From assembly GCA_027493955.1 (NCBI GenBank), contig JAOSJT010000001.1:2343131-2407130 (forward strand): 64,000 nucleotides of DNA, in the 5' to 3' direction. Positions 52,427-62,900 of the stretch are shown here, in pieces. The notes beneath the pieces are model-generated. The model worked only from the letters and a program-made list of their open reading frames with translations, made no database searches and was not told the DNA's origin. This DNA is from Bacteroidia bacterium (GTDB lineage: Bacteria > Bacteroidota > Ignavibacteria > SZUA-365). Every line of letters begins with the position of its first letter. Position 1 is the stretch's first letter. The translations under genes were made by a program, and so were the position numbers.

Positions 52427-53206
52427 CTAGACCTCAGTGATGCTGCGCGCCGGTCCCGCATGGACGGCTTCGGCGAAGTCGCGGAGCTGCGCGCGGTTAC
52501 GCTCATCTTCGAAGTGATTTCCAATGACGACGATCGCGGCACCGGCGGCCGCTTTTTCCGCGGCCAGTTCCGGCCTGGCGATGCCACCTCCGACGATAAC
52601 CGGAACATCCACCATGGCGCTCACCATCCGGATCATATCATTCGGCACCGTCTGCTCTGCGCCGCTGCCGGCCTCGAGATAGATCAGTTTCATGCCCAGC
52701 ATTTCCGCGGCCATGGCGTGCGCGGCGGCAATTTCGGGTTTCTGTCGCGGTATGGGTTTGGAGTACGACATGAACTCGGTGGACGTCACCGTATTCGAGG
52801 AGATGATCATGTACGCGGTGGAAATCGCTTCCAGCCCCAGCTCGCGCACCATGGGTGCGGCAATAACATGCTGACCAATGAGTTGCTCGGGATTGCGGCC
52901 GCTGACAATAGAGAGGAAGAGTATCGCATCCGCGAGTGCGGATATCTGATGCACGCCACCGGGAAAAATGATCACCGGACGCGTGGCGGCGATTTTTATG
53001 TGCCGCAACGTGTCTTCGAAACGCGGCAGGAGTGCCAAAGAACCGCCGACGAGAAAACCGTCCACGCCGGCGTGTTCCGCTTCGGCAACAAATCCGGGCA
53101 GCGACTCCATGTCTGCCTTGTCCGGATCGATCAGGACAAACAGCTGCTTTTTTCCTTCCTGAAAGGCGGAAAAAAGAGTGTTATACACTGCCGGGGGCTG
53201 TGTCAT
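52427..53206 (-). CDS. Geranylgeranylglyceryl/heptaprenylglyceryl phosphate synthase (PcrB/GGGPS)
   Basis: The 259-residue TIM-barrel protein shows the family blocks 'QLFVLIDPDKADMESLPGFV', 'GVDGFLVGGSLAL', 'PVIIFPGGVHQISALADAIL', 'LSIVSGRNPEQLIGQHV', 'YLEAGSGAEQTVPNDMI' and 'VPVIVGGGIARPELAAEKA'. Enzymes of this family link glycerol-1-phosphate to a polyprenyl diphosphate; they make archaeal lipids, and bacterial versions occur in Bacillus and in Bacteroidota. Chain length cannot be told here. The ATG overlaps the alaS stop (ATGA), so it is translationally coupled. Confidence 0.93.
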   Translation of the reverse strand: MTQPPAVYNTLFSAFQEGKKQLFVLIDPDKADMESLPGFVAEAEHAGVDGFLVGGSLALLPRFEDTLRHIKIAATRPVIIFPGGVHQISALADAILFLSIVSGRNPEQLIGQHVIAAPMVRELGLEAISTAYMIISSNTVTSTEFMSYSKPIPRQKPEIAAAHAMAAEMLGMKLIYLEAGSGAEQTVPNDMIRMVSAMVDVPVIVGGGIARPELAAEKAAAGAAIVVIGNHFEDERNRAQLRDFAEAVHAGPARSITEV

Positions 53207-55794
53207 GCGGTCATCATCTCTCGAATGATGGCGGGTGCTTCGGAGAGAACGGCATCGAGCGCTGCGACATCCTTTGCGCCGGCGGTCGCCATGTGCGCGC
53301 GGCCTCCCCCGCCACCACCGAGTTTTTTCGCCAGCGGTCCGACGATGGAGCCCGCCTTCACACCTTTGGAGACAAGGTCATCCGTAACGACACACACCAA
53401 TTGCACTTTGCCCTCGATGTCGGCCGCAAGCAGACCCACTCCCGAGCCAAGTCGTTCGCGCAGGACATCACCGAGCGCCTTCAGTTGGTCGGCGTCAGTG
53501 ATGGGCATTCTGGCTATCACGAGGCGGCTTCCGCCTATCCTTTCCGCCCCGGCGATGAGCGCATCGATTTCGGCGGAGCCCTGTTCGACGGCGAGCCGGC
53601 CGAGTTCCTTTTCCAGTCCCCTGAGCCGCTCCTGCAGTTCCGCTTCCCGGCCGCGCTGTTCCGCCAGTTGCGCCTGAAGCCGGACAATATACTCCATGAC
53701 TCCTCGTCCGGTCACAGCCTCGATGCGCCGGGTACCGCTGGCGATGGAGCCCTCGCTGACGATTTTCAGCAGACCAATTTCCGCGGTGTTCTGCACATGC
53801 GTACCACCGCAGAATTCCATCGAGAAGCCGGGGATCTCGAGCACATTGACGTGATCCCCGTATTTGTCTCCGAAAAACATGAGCGCACCCATGGTTTTTG
53901 CCTGCTCGAACGGAATGTCCCTGTGCCGTCGCACAGGAAGGCCCATGAAGATGTGCCGGTTGACGAGACCTTCAATTTCGGTGAGTTGCTCGTCCGATAT
54001 TTTCTCGAAGTGAGAGAAATCGAAGCGCAGATGTTCCGCATCAACCAGTGAGCCCGCCTGCTGCACATGCGTACCCAGAACCTGGCGAAGCGCCGCATGG
54101 AGCAAATGCGTCGCGGTATGGTTGCGCATGGTGTCGCGACGCGCGTGTGCGTCCACCTCAGCATGCACAACATCGCCGAGTGCCGGAGTGAATGCGGGTG
54201 AGGCCTCGACCACATGCACAAGCGTACCGTCGCTTTTCAGCAAGCCGCGCACTGTTGCGTCGACATCCTTCCAGGTGAGCAGCCCGCCGTCGCTGACCTG
54301 ACCACCGGATTCGATGTAAAACGGCGTACGGTCGAGCATGATGTACAAGAGATCCGCCTCGGGGTGCAGGCCGATCACGGTTGCGTCCACGCCCATTGTA
54401 TCGTATCCGACAAATTGACTTTCGGTCCTGTCGCCCAAGGTTTCGAATTGCAGTTCCCCCTGCGTATTTGCCATGGGAATGACGATTTTACTTTTCGTCA
54501 CGGCGCGGGAACGCTGCTTTTGCCGGGCGAGGAGAGCCTCAAACCCGTTCTCATCGATAGAGAGTCCGCGTTCCTGCGCGAGCAGATTTGTCAGGTCCAG
54601 AGGAAAGCCGAAGGTATCGTACAGTTTGAAGACGTCCTCCCCCGCTATAACTGTCGCACCATGCAGCCGGGTACGGTCCACGATATCTTCGAAAATCTCC
54701 AACCCGCGGTCGAGTGTGGCATTGAAGCTTTCCTCTTCGGAGCGGATCACACGTTCGATGATGGAGCGTTTTTCCACGAGTTCGGGAAAGACAGCACCCA
54801 TGGTATCCGCCAACGTCGCGACCAGCTGCCAGAGGAAGGGTTCGCGCATACCCAGATTCCTGCCAAAGCGCGCTGCGCGACGAAGAATGCGGCGAAGCAC
54901 ATAGCCCCGGCCATCTGGTCCAGGCATTGCGCCGTCGGCAATGGAGAAGGAGAGCATGCGGATGTGGTCAGCGATGACGCGCATGGCTATCTGCCGGTGC
55001 TCCTCTTCGTAGGGTTGCCGGGTCACGCTTGCGACGGCGTCGATCAGCGGCATGAAGACGTCGGTATCGTAATTGGAGGTTTTTCCCTGCAGCACGGCGC
55101 AGATGCGTTCGAAGCCCATGCCGGTGTCCACATGCTTTTTCGGAAGCTCGTGCAGCGTCCCTGTTTCGTCGCGATTATACTGGATGAATACGAGATTCCA
55201 GATTTCCATCACTTCCGGAACACCCGCGTTCACGAGAGGGCCGCCGCTTTTGTCGGGTGTCAGGTCGATATGGATTTCGGAGCAGGGGCCGCACGGGCCG
55301 GTCTCGCCCATTTCCCAGAAGTTGTCCTTTTCTGCGAAGCGATGTACATGCGCCGGATCAATATCCGTCAGCTCGGTCCAGAGCCCGAAGGCCTCGTCGT
55401 CGTCCTGATACACCGTCGCATGCAGGCGATCCTTCGGAAGCTTCCATACTCCGGTGAGCAGTTCCCAGGCCCACGAAATTGCTTCGCGTTTGTAGTAGTC
55501 GCCGAAGCTCCAGTTGCCGAGCATCTCGAAAAACGTATGGTGATAGGTATCGCGACCGACTTCTTCGAGATCGTTGTGTTTGCCCGAGACGCGGATACAT
55601 TTTTGTGTGTCGGCGGCGCGCAGATAGTCGCGTGAACCCGTCCCGAGAAACACATCCTTGAACTGATTCATACCCGCATTGGTGAACAGCAGTGTGGGAT
55701 CGTCATGGGGCACAACGGGTGCGGAATCCACGATGCGGTGTTGTTTACCGGAGAAAAAGTCGAGAAAGCTCTGTCGTATTTCGCTGGATGTCAT
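53203..55794 (-). CDS. alaS: Alanyl-tRNA synthetase
   Basis: The 863-residue protein has the class II core ('FFSGKQHRIVDSAPVVPHDD', 'LLFTNAGMNQFKDVFLG', 'NDLEEVGRDTYHHTFFEMLG'), the editing domain ('NHTATHLLHAALRQVLGTHV', 'MEFCGGTHVQNTAEIGLLKI') with zinc-binding His/Cys residues, and the C-terminal oligomerisation region ('KLGGGGGGRAHMATAGAK'). Full length for the family. It charges tRNA-Ala and removes mischarged Ser/Gly. Preceded by clpS (27 bp) and coupled to pcrB. Confidence 0.98.
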   Translation of the reverse strand: MTSSEIRQSFLDFFSGKQHRIVDSAPVVPHDDPTLLFTNAGMNQFKDVFLGTGSRDYLRAADTQKCIRVSGKHNDLEEVGRDTYHHTFFEMLGNWSFGDYYKREAISWAWELLTGVWKLPKDRLHATVYQDDDEAFGLWTELTDIDPAHVHRFAEKDNFWEMGETGPCGPCSEIHIDLTPDKSGGPLVNAGVPEVMEIWNLVFIQYNRDETGTLHELPKKHVDTGMGFERICAVLQGKTSNYDTDVFMPLIDAVASVTRQPYEEEHRQIAMRVIADHIRMLSFSIADGAMPGPDGRGYVLRRILRRAARFGRNLGMREPFLWQLVATLADTMGAVFPELVEKRSIIERVIRSEEESFNATLDRGLEIFEDIVDRTRLHGATVIAGEDVFKLYDTFGFPLDLTNLLAQERGLSIDENGFEALLARQKQRSRAVTKSKIVIPMANTQGELQFETLGDRTESQFVGYDTMGVDATVIGLHPEADLLYIMLDRTPFYIESGGQVSDGGLLTWKDVDATVRGLLKSDGTLVHVVEASPAFTPALGDVVHAEVDAHARRDTMRNHTATHLLHAALRQVLGTHVQQAGSLVDAEHLRFDFSHFEKISDEQLTEIEGLVNRHIFMGLPVRRHRDIPFEQAKTMGALMFFGDKYGDHVNVLEIPGFSMEFCGGTHVQNTAEIGLLKIVSEGSIASGTRRIEAVTGRGVMEYIVRLQAQLAEQRGREAELQERLRGLEKELGRLAVEQGSAEIDALIAGAERIGGSRLVIARMPITDADQLKALGDVLRERLGSGVGLLAADIEGKVQLVCVVTDDLVSKGVKAGSIVGPLAKKLGGGGGGRAHMATAGAKDVAALDAVLSEAPAIIREMMTA

Positions 55795-55821
55795 GGGATA
55801 GAGGGGGCTGTGCGTGGAATG

Positions 55822-56106
55822 TCAATACTCGATTTGTGTGTGCAGGGCGATTTCCTCAAGTACATGGCTCACACGCAGGCATTCATTCATATCGCCGGTG
55901 TACACGCAGGCCTTTCCGCGAGTGTGCACTTCCCAGGCGAGCGCCTCCGCCTTGTCGTGTGAGCAGGAAATCGCTTTCATGAGTTGATCGATCACCTCGT
56001 CGAAGGAATGCAGATTGTCATTGAACAGAATGACTTTTGCGGGCAAGCCGGTATCGGTGCCGTCGGTCACATCAGTTTCGATTTCCGGTGTAGCGAGCGG
56101 ACTCAT
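55822..56106 (-). CDS. clpS: ATP-dependent Clp protease adaptor ClpS
   Basis: The 94-residue protein has 'AKVILFNDNLHSFDEVIDQL', the ClpS signature with Asn-Asp near the N-degron pocket, then 'CSHDKAEALAWEVHTRG' and 'VLEEIALHTQIEY'. ClpS delivers N-end-rule substrates to ClpAP/ClpCP. The start at 56106 gives a normal flexible N-terminus. It is 27 bp upstream of alaS, probably in the same transcript. Confidence 0.92.
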   Translation of the reverse strand: MSPLATPEIETDVTDGTDTGLPAKVILFNDNLHSFDEVIDQLMKAISCSHDKAEALAWEVHTRGKACVYTGDMNECLRVSHVLEEIALHTQIEY

Positions 56107-56365
56107 AATGTCTAAGATGCTGATTCACCACAAACAAGGTAAAATACGCAGGCGACACATGAGGGGCAACCGACATGGGACTCCGATAAATGCCGAAACA
56201 TACAGGAGACGCGGACGTCACGCCGTGCGACGTCCGGGCTGATTCGTACGTGTGCCTGATTTCAGCGGCTGCGTCGCTTCCAGCGTAGCTTCTCCTGCTT
56301 TCGGAGAAGAACATTCAATGGCTTCGGGTTACAGCGTCTGACATCGGTGGCGCGATGACGGACGG

Positions 56366-56671
56366 CTACAGGAGCATCAGCACACCGTCGAGTTCCGAGA
56401 TGCGCTCACGGCGATACAATGCCGTTTCGGCCGATTCCACGTAAATCTCGACACGGAAGGAAGAAAAATTCTTTTTCGAAGAGGCCCTCTCCTCAATGCG
56501 GAAGCTACCCTCTCCCTGCAATTCTTCGAGCAACAGATGCAGCGTTGCGTAGAAGGCGCTGCCTGCACGCGCGATAACCGTCATCGGGTACATGCCTGGA
56601 AGTACATGGTGGTCACGAATCACCTGAAGGAGTTCGTCGCGATTGAGTCGTCTATTGGGAAATTCCATCAT
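56366..56671 (-). CDS. DUF493/YbeD-like small protein
   Basis: The 101-residue frame begins 'MMEFPNRRLNRDELLQVIRD' and contains 'MYPMTVIARAGSAFYATLHL', 'SSKKNFSSFRVEIYVESAE' and 'RRERISELDGVLMLL'. This fits the ferredoxin-like/ACT-type DUF493 (YbeD) pattern: 'FPIKVMG', 'S..G.Y.S..V.I...S' and a terminal 'VLMVL'. In Proteobacteria YbeD lies near lipoate genes; here it stands alone. The role is unknown, possibly allosteric regulation. The start at 56671 was chosen because upstream sequence is repeat-like. Confidence 0.68.
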   Translation of the reverse strand: MMEFPNRRLNRDELLQVIRDHHVLPGMYPMTVIARAGSAFYATLHLLLEELQGEGSFRIEERASSKKNFSSFRVEIYVESAETALYRRERISELDGVLMLL

Positions 56672-56992
56672 ACCGCAGAATTGGCAGAAAAAACAGAAGA
56701 GACAGAATGGTAGAAACAATAATACGCAATCATTGGCAATCATCCCCGGATACACCTGTGAAGGACAGAATCTGTTACATGCTCGAACGCTGGCTTGCGA
56801 GGTCTCACCGAAGCGGGCCGGGGCCTGATACATGGCCCGGATCATTCGCGATGCTCCTTCCCGGTTCGCCCGATCTTTCCTCTGTGCACATGCTGCCACC
56901 GAACTCCCGGGGCGCGCGTGCCCCTCCATTTCTACGGACAAAAAACGGGTCCGCCGGATGGCGGACCCGCTGGCAAGTGAGGATGAAGTGGA
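56672..56992. other. 321-bp intergenic region with short repeats and terminator
   Basis: It contains TTCTGCG-type repeats in inverse orientation (56675-56712), like those at 46501-46575, and the terminator of the giant HYR gene at 56940-56969. No gene was found. Confidence 0.6.
56940..56969 (-). terminator. Rho-independent terminator of the HYR adhesin gene
   Basis: CGGGTCCGCC and its complement (56946-56955 with 56960-56969) form a perfect 10-bp stem, and the minus strand continues TTTTTTGTCC. It lies 24 bp after the stop codon. Confidence 0.9.
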
Positions 56993-59900
56993 TTACTTCA
57001 CCAGCATCATGGTCTTGACGGAGGCGAACTTCCTTCCGTCAGTACCGACCGCCGTCATGCGATACATGTAGACGCCCGAAGGCAAATCCTTCCCGTAGGT
57101 GGAGGAATTCCACATGACCGAATGGCGTCCTTCGCGCACCGCACCATCGACGAGCACTGCAACGGGCGTACCCAGTGAGTTGTACACTGCGATATGTACC
57201 TCGCTGTTGACCGGCACAGCGTACTCGATGACCGTAGATGGGTTGAAGGGATTCGGGTGATTCTGGAAGAGTTGGAAGTCCGAAGGCATGACCTCCGCGT
57301 CATTGCTCTTGGGTGGCAATGTCGGCCAGTAGCCCGCGAAGAAACGCGCCTCATCGAAGCCACGATTATACGCGTCGAGTGCCATGGTGATATCGGCCAG
57401 TGAGGCTCCGTAGGTGTTCTGTCCCGCCAGGGCCATGTTCGCGAGGGCGAGCAGGTCTGGCAGATACAGATCCGTCGCAAGCGGATAGAGTGCCTGCAGC
57501 GCCGTGATCACACTGGGCGGGATGTAGAAGGCCAAGGGTGTTGCGAGCGGCATCTCGACGTCATCTCCGTCGAGACAAATGCCATTCACATAGTCGGCCT
57601 GAATGGTATACATGTACGGCAGCGTCGCGGGAGGAAGTTTGACTCCCGTCAGCAGGTTCGGATCAAGCCTGAGGTTCAGCGCGAAGGTAATCGTCTGACC
57701 CAGAAGGATATTACGGAACTTGCCGTTCAAGAGCTGCGAGAAGTTGCCCGGAATAATGTTGCAGTTGTTGCCGAAGTAGTAATTATTCGACTGCAGCACG
57801 GCAGCGGGTCCTCCCGACGGCATGTACTGCACCAGGCAGGCCCCCTTTCCGGGATCGATGGTGAACGAGTGTCCCGGCAGACCGACTGTGAGCGGCGTGG
57901 TAAGCAGGACGTTGTTCAGTAGTGGTATCCTGGTCTGACCGGTAGCGCACCACGTGCCGTTGGCGTTACCGTACGCACCTTGCGTCAGTGTGGCGAACTG
58001 GCAGCGCAGTTCGACAATCGTCTGCGAAACCGAATCGGACCAGTTCTGACATGCATCCACAATCCACCATGAACGATAATGCCACTTCGTCCCATCGGGC
58101 TGAGGCAGTATCATATGGTCGGTCTTGATGTGCAAAATGGGGAGCGGATCGCAATTGTCCGCATAGTCAGTGTTCAACTGCGGATCCCAGAAAACAATCG
58201 GATCAGCGCAGTCAACCACGATGTCCACCGGCGGCTGGTTGATCCACTGTGGACCTTCCGTGTCGTTGACCGTGAACGTCTTCGTCGCCTGACTCTGATT
58301 ACCGCAAATATCCAGCGATGTAAACGTCACCGTCACTGTCTGATTGCAGTTGCTCGTCGGCGGCACATAATCGGAAGCTACCGCCACAGTGCCGTCGCAA
58401 TTATCGAGAGCACTGGCTGTTGCGATCCACGTCGCCACAGCGCTTGCGTCGTAGCACTGCAGGGTCAGGTCAGTTGCGGGTACGGTAATTTGCGGTGGCG
58501 TGTCGTCATACACCGTTATGATCTGATCACAGGTCGCGCTGTTGCCGCACACATCCGTCGCCATGTACGTGCGGGTGACGGTGAAGCGGTTCAGGCAGGT
58601 CTGATTGCTGATCACGTCGCCGACATGCGTTACGGTAACCGTTCCCGCACAGTTGTCCGTCGCGATGACGGTCGTGATATCCGGATTCGGCACCTGCGAG
58701 GCGCACTGCACGGTGACGGCCTGCGGACAGGTGATCGTCGGCGGTGTGTTGTCGTTGACCGTGATGATCTGCGCACAGGTCGCGCTGTTGCCGCACACAT
58801 CCGTCGCCATGTACGTGCGGGTGACGGTGAAGCGGTTCAGGCAGGTCTGATTGCTGATCACGTCGCCGACATGCGTCACGGTAACCGTTCCGGCACAGTT
58901 GTCCGTCGCGATGACGGTCGTGATATCCGGATTCGGCACCTGCGAAGCACACTGCACAGTGACGGCCTGCGGACAGGTGATCGTCGGCGGTGTGTTGTCA
59001 TTGACCGTGATGATCTGCGCACAGGTCGCGCTGTTGCCGCACACATCCGTCGCCATGTACGTGCGGGTGACGGTGAAGCGGTTCAGGCAGGTCTGATTGC
59101 TGATCACGTCGCCGACATGCGTCACGGTAACCGTTCCGGCACAGTTATCCGATGCGGTGACGGAGTTGATATCCGGATTCGGCACCTGCGAAGCGCACTG
59201 CACGGTGACGGCCTGCGGACAGGTGATCGTCGGCGGTGTGTTGTCATTGACCGTGATGAGCTGCGTACAGGTCGCGCTGTTGCCGCACACATCCGTCGCC
59301 ATGTACGTGCGGGTGACGGTGAAACGGTTCAGACAGGTCTGATTGCTGATCACGTCGCCGACATGCGTCACGGTAACCGGGCCGCAATTGTCCGTCGCGG
59401 TCACTGTCGTGATGTCCGGATTCGGCACCTGCGAAGCACACTGCACAGTGACGGCCTGCGGACAGGTGATCGTCGGCGGTGTGTTGTCATTGACCGTGAT
59501 GATCTGCGTACAGGTCGCGCTGTTGCCGCATACATCCGTCGCCATGTACGTGCGGGTGACGGTGAAGCGATTCAGACAGGTCTGATTACTGATCACGTCG
59601 CCGACATGCGTCACGGTAACCGTGCCGGCACAGTTGTCCGACGCGGTGACGGTCGTGATGTCCGGATTCGGGACCTGCGAAGCGCACTGCACGGTGACGG
59701 CCTGCGGACAGGTGATCGTCGGCGGTGTGTTGTCATTGACCGTGATGATCTGCGCACAGGTCGCGCTGTTGCCGCACACATCCGTCGCCATGTACGTGCG
59801 AGTGACGGTGAAGCGGTTCAGGCAGGTCTGATTGCTGATCACGTCGCCGACATGCGTCACGGTAACCGTTCCGGCGCAGTTATCCGTCGCGGTGACGGTC

Positions 59901-62900
59901 GTGATATCCGGATTCGGCACCTGCGAAGCGCACTGCACGGTGACGGCCTGCGGACAGGTGATCGTCGGCGGTGTGTTGTCATTGACCGTGATGATCTGCG
60001 TACAGGTCGCGCTGTTGCCGCACACATCCGTCGCCCTGTACGTGCGGGTGACGGTGAAGCGGTTCAGGCAGGTCTGATTGCTGATCACGTCGCCGACATG
60101 CGTCACGGTAACCGTTCCGGCACAGTTGTCCGTCGCGATGACGGTCGTGATATCCGGGTTCGGGACCTGCGCTGCACACTGCACGGTGACGGCCTGCGGA
60201 CAGGTGATCGTCGGCGGTGTGTTGTCATTAACCGTGATGGTCTGCGTACAGGTCGCGCTGTTGCCGCACACATCCGTCGCCATATACGTGCGGGTGACGG
60301 TGAAGCGGTTCAGGCAGGTCTGATTGCTGATCACGTCGCCGACATGCGTCACGGTAACCGTTCCGGCACAGTTGTCCGTCGCGATGACGGTCGTGATATC
60401 CGGATTCGGCACCTGCGCGGCGCACTGCACGGTGACGGCCTGCGGACAGGTGATCGTCGGCGGTGTGTTGTCATAGACTGTGATGATCTGCGTACAGGTC
60501 GCGCTGTTGCCGCACACATCCGTCGCCATATACGTGCGGGTGACGGTGAAGCGGTTCAGGCAGGTCTGATTGCTGATCACGTCGCCGACATGCGTCACGG
60601 TCACCGTTCCGGCACAGTTATCCGATGCGGTGACTGAGTTGATATCCGGATTCGGCACCTGCGAAGCACACTGCACGGTGACGGCCTGGGGACAGGTAAT
60701 CGTCGGCGGTGTGTTGTCATTGACCGTGATGATCTGCGTACAGGTTGCGCTGTTGCCGCATACATCCGTCGCCATGTACGTGCGGGTGACGGTGAAGCGA
60801 TTCAGACAGGTCTGATTACTGATCACGTCGCCGACATGCGTCACGGTAACCGTGCCGGCACAGTTGTCCGACGCGGTGACGGTCGTGATGTCCGGATTCG
60901 GGACCTGCGAAGCGCACTGCACGGTGACGGCCTGCGGACAGGTGATCGTCGGCGGTGTGTTGTCATTGACCGTGATGATCTGCGCACAGGTCGCGCTGTT
61001 GCCGCACACATCCGTCGCCATGTACGTGCGGGTGACGGTGAAGCGGTTCAGGCAGGTCTGATTGCTGATCACGTCGCCGACATGCGTCACTGTCACCGTT
61101 CCGGCGCAGTTATCCGTCGCGGTGACGGTCGTGATATCCGGATTCGGCACCTGCGAAGCGCACTGCACGGTGACGGCCTGCGGACAGGTGATCGTCGGCG
61201 GTGTGTTGTCATTGACCGTGATGATCTGCGTACAGGTCGCGCTGTTGCCGCACACATCCGTCGCCCTGTACGTGCGGGTGACGGTGAAGCGGTTCAGGCA
61301 GGTCTGATTGCTGATCACGTCGCCGACATGCGTCACGGTAACCGTTCCGGCACAGTTGTCCGTCGCGATGACGGTCGTGATATCCGGATTCGGCACCAGC
61401 GCGGCGCACTGCACGGTGACGGCCTGCGGACAGGTGATCGTCGGCGGTGTGTTGTCATAGACTGTGATGATCTGCGTACAGGTCGCGCTGTTGCCGCACA
61501 CATCCGTCGCCTTGTACGTGCGGGTGACGGTGAAGCGGTTCAGGCAGGTCTGATTGCTGATCACGTCGCCGACATGCGTCACGGTAACCGTTCCGGCACA
61601 GTTATCCGATGCGGTGACGGAGTTGATATCCGGATTCGGCACCAGCGCGGCGCACTGCACGGTGACGGCCTGCGGACAGGTGATCGTCGGCGGTGTGTTG
61701 TCATTGACCGTGATGGTCTGCGAGCAAGTCGCAGTGTTCTGACAGCCATCCGTCGCCTTGTACGTGCGGGTGATGGTATAGCGATTCAGACAGGTCTGAT
61801 TGCTGATCACGTCGCCGACATGCGTCACGGTCACCGTTCCGCAATTATCCGTCGCGGTCACCGTTGTGATGTCCGGATTCGGCACCAGCGAAGCGCACTG
61901 CACGGTGATGGCCTGCGGACAGATGATCGTCGGCGGTGTGTTGTCGTTGACCAGGAAAGTCTTGGTGGCTGTACTCGAGTTGCCACACAGATCCGTTGCG
62001 GTAAACGTCACCGTCACCGTCCGGTTGCAGTTGTCGACGGGAGCCGTCCAGCTCGGCAGCACTGCGACAGCGCCGTCGCAAGCATCGAGCGCACTGGCAG
62101 TCGCAGCCCAGGATGCGACACCGCCCGCGTCGTAACACTGTTGTATCAGGGTCGTTGGCGGGAGAGTGATCACTGGCGGAGTGATATCCCTCACAGTAAT
62201 CGTCTGCATCGCGGTACTGGAGTTGAAGCAGGCATCCCTTGCCGTCCAGGTCCGTGTTACCATATAATTACCCGGACAATTGCCAGGAGACACATTGTCG
62301 GTATGGGTGAGTACGGGCTGGGGATCGCAAAGATCAGAGACCTGCGGCGTCGAAAACACCGGTGTTGCAGGACAATCTATCGTGAGCGGACCGCCCACAC
62401 CGGTGATGGACGGCGGGATGTTGTCCACCACAAAAATCGTCTGCGAGCACACTGCGGAATTCCCCCATAGGTCTGTGGCACGCCATGTGCGCGTCACGCT
62501 GTAGTTCTGCGGGCAATTTCCCGGCGTGGTGACATCGCCGACGATGATCACAACCGGATTCGGATCGCAGTTGTCCGTAACCGTGGGAGGGGTAAACGGA
62601 AGGACCGTCGGAGCCGGGCAGTTGATATTCTGGTCGGAGGCGCAACCCATTGTGGGTGGCGTGTCATCCTTGACCTGCACGGTGGCCTGACACATGGCCG
62701 AGCAGTTGTTGGCATCGGTCACGGTCAACATCAGGGTGTAGCTGCTGTTGTTGGTGTTGCTGGCGGTTACCGATACAGTGGGACCGGTGTTGGAGCCGTT
62801 GATAGTCCCTGTTCCGGCGCTGATCGTCCAGACATAGCTCGTCATGTTCGCGGGTCCCGCATGCACGGTTGTCGCACCCGGACAGACCGGATCGGTGTTT

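Noticed and set aside
54214-55635. 473-codon plus-strand frame inside alaS
   Set aside because: Antisense to a complete, highly conserved alanyl-tRNA synthetase.
58079-62470. Very long plus-strand frames (852 and 544 codons) opposite the HYR array
   Set aside because: They mirror the near-identical 246-bp repeats, so one stop-free antisense unit stays stop-free when repeated. The peptides are Arg/His/Asp-rich with no domain, while the minus strand encodes recognisable HYR and T9SS domains.
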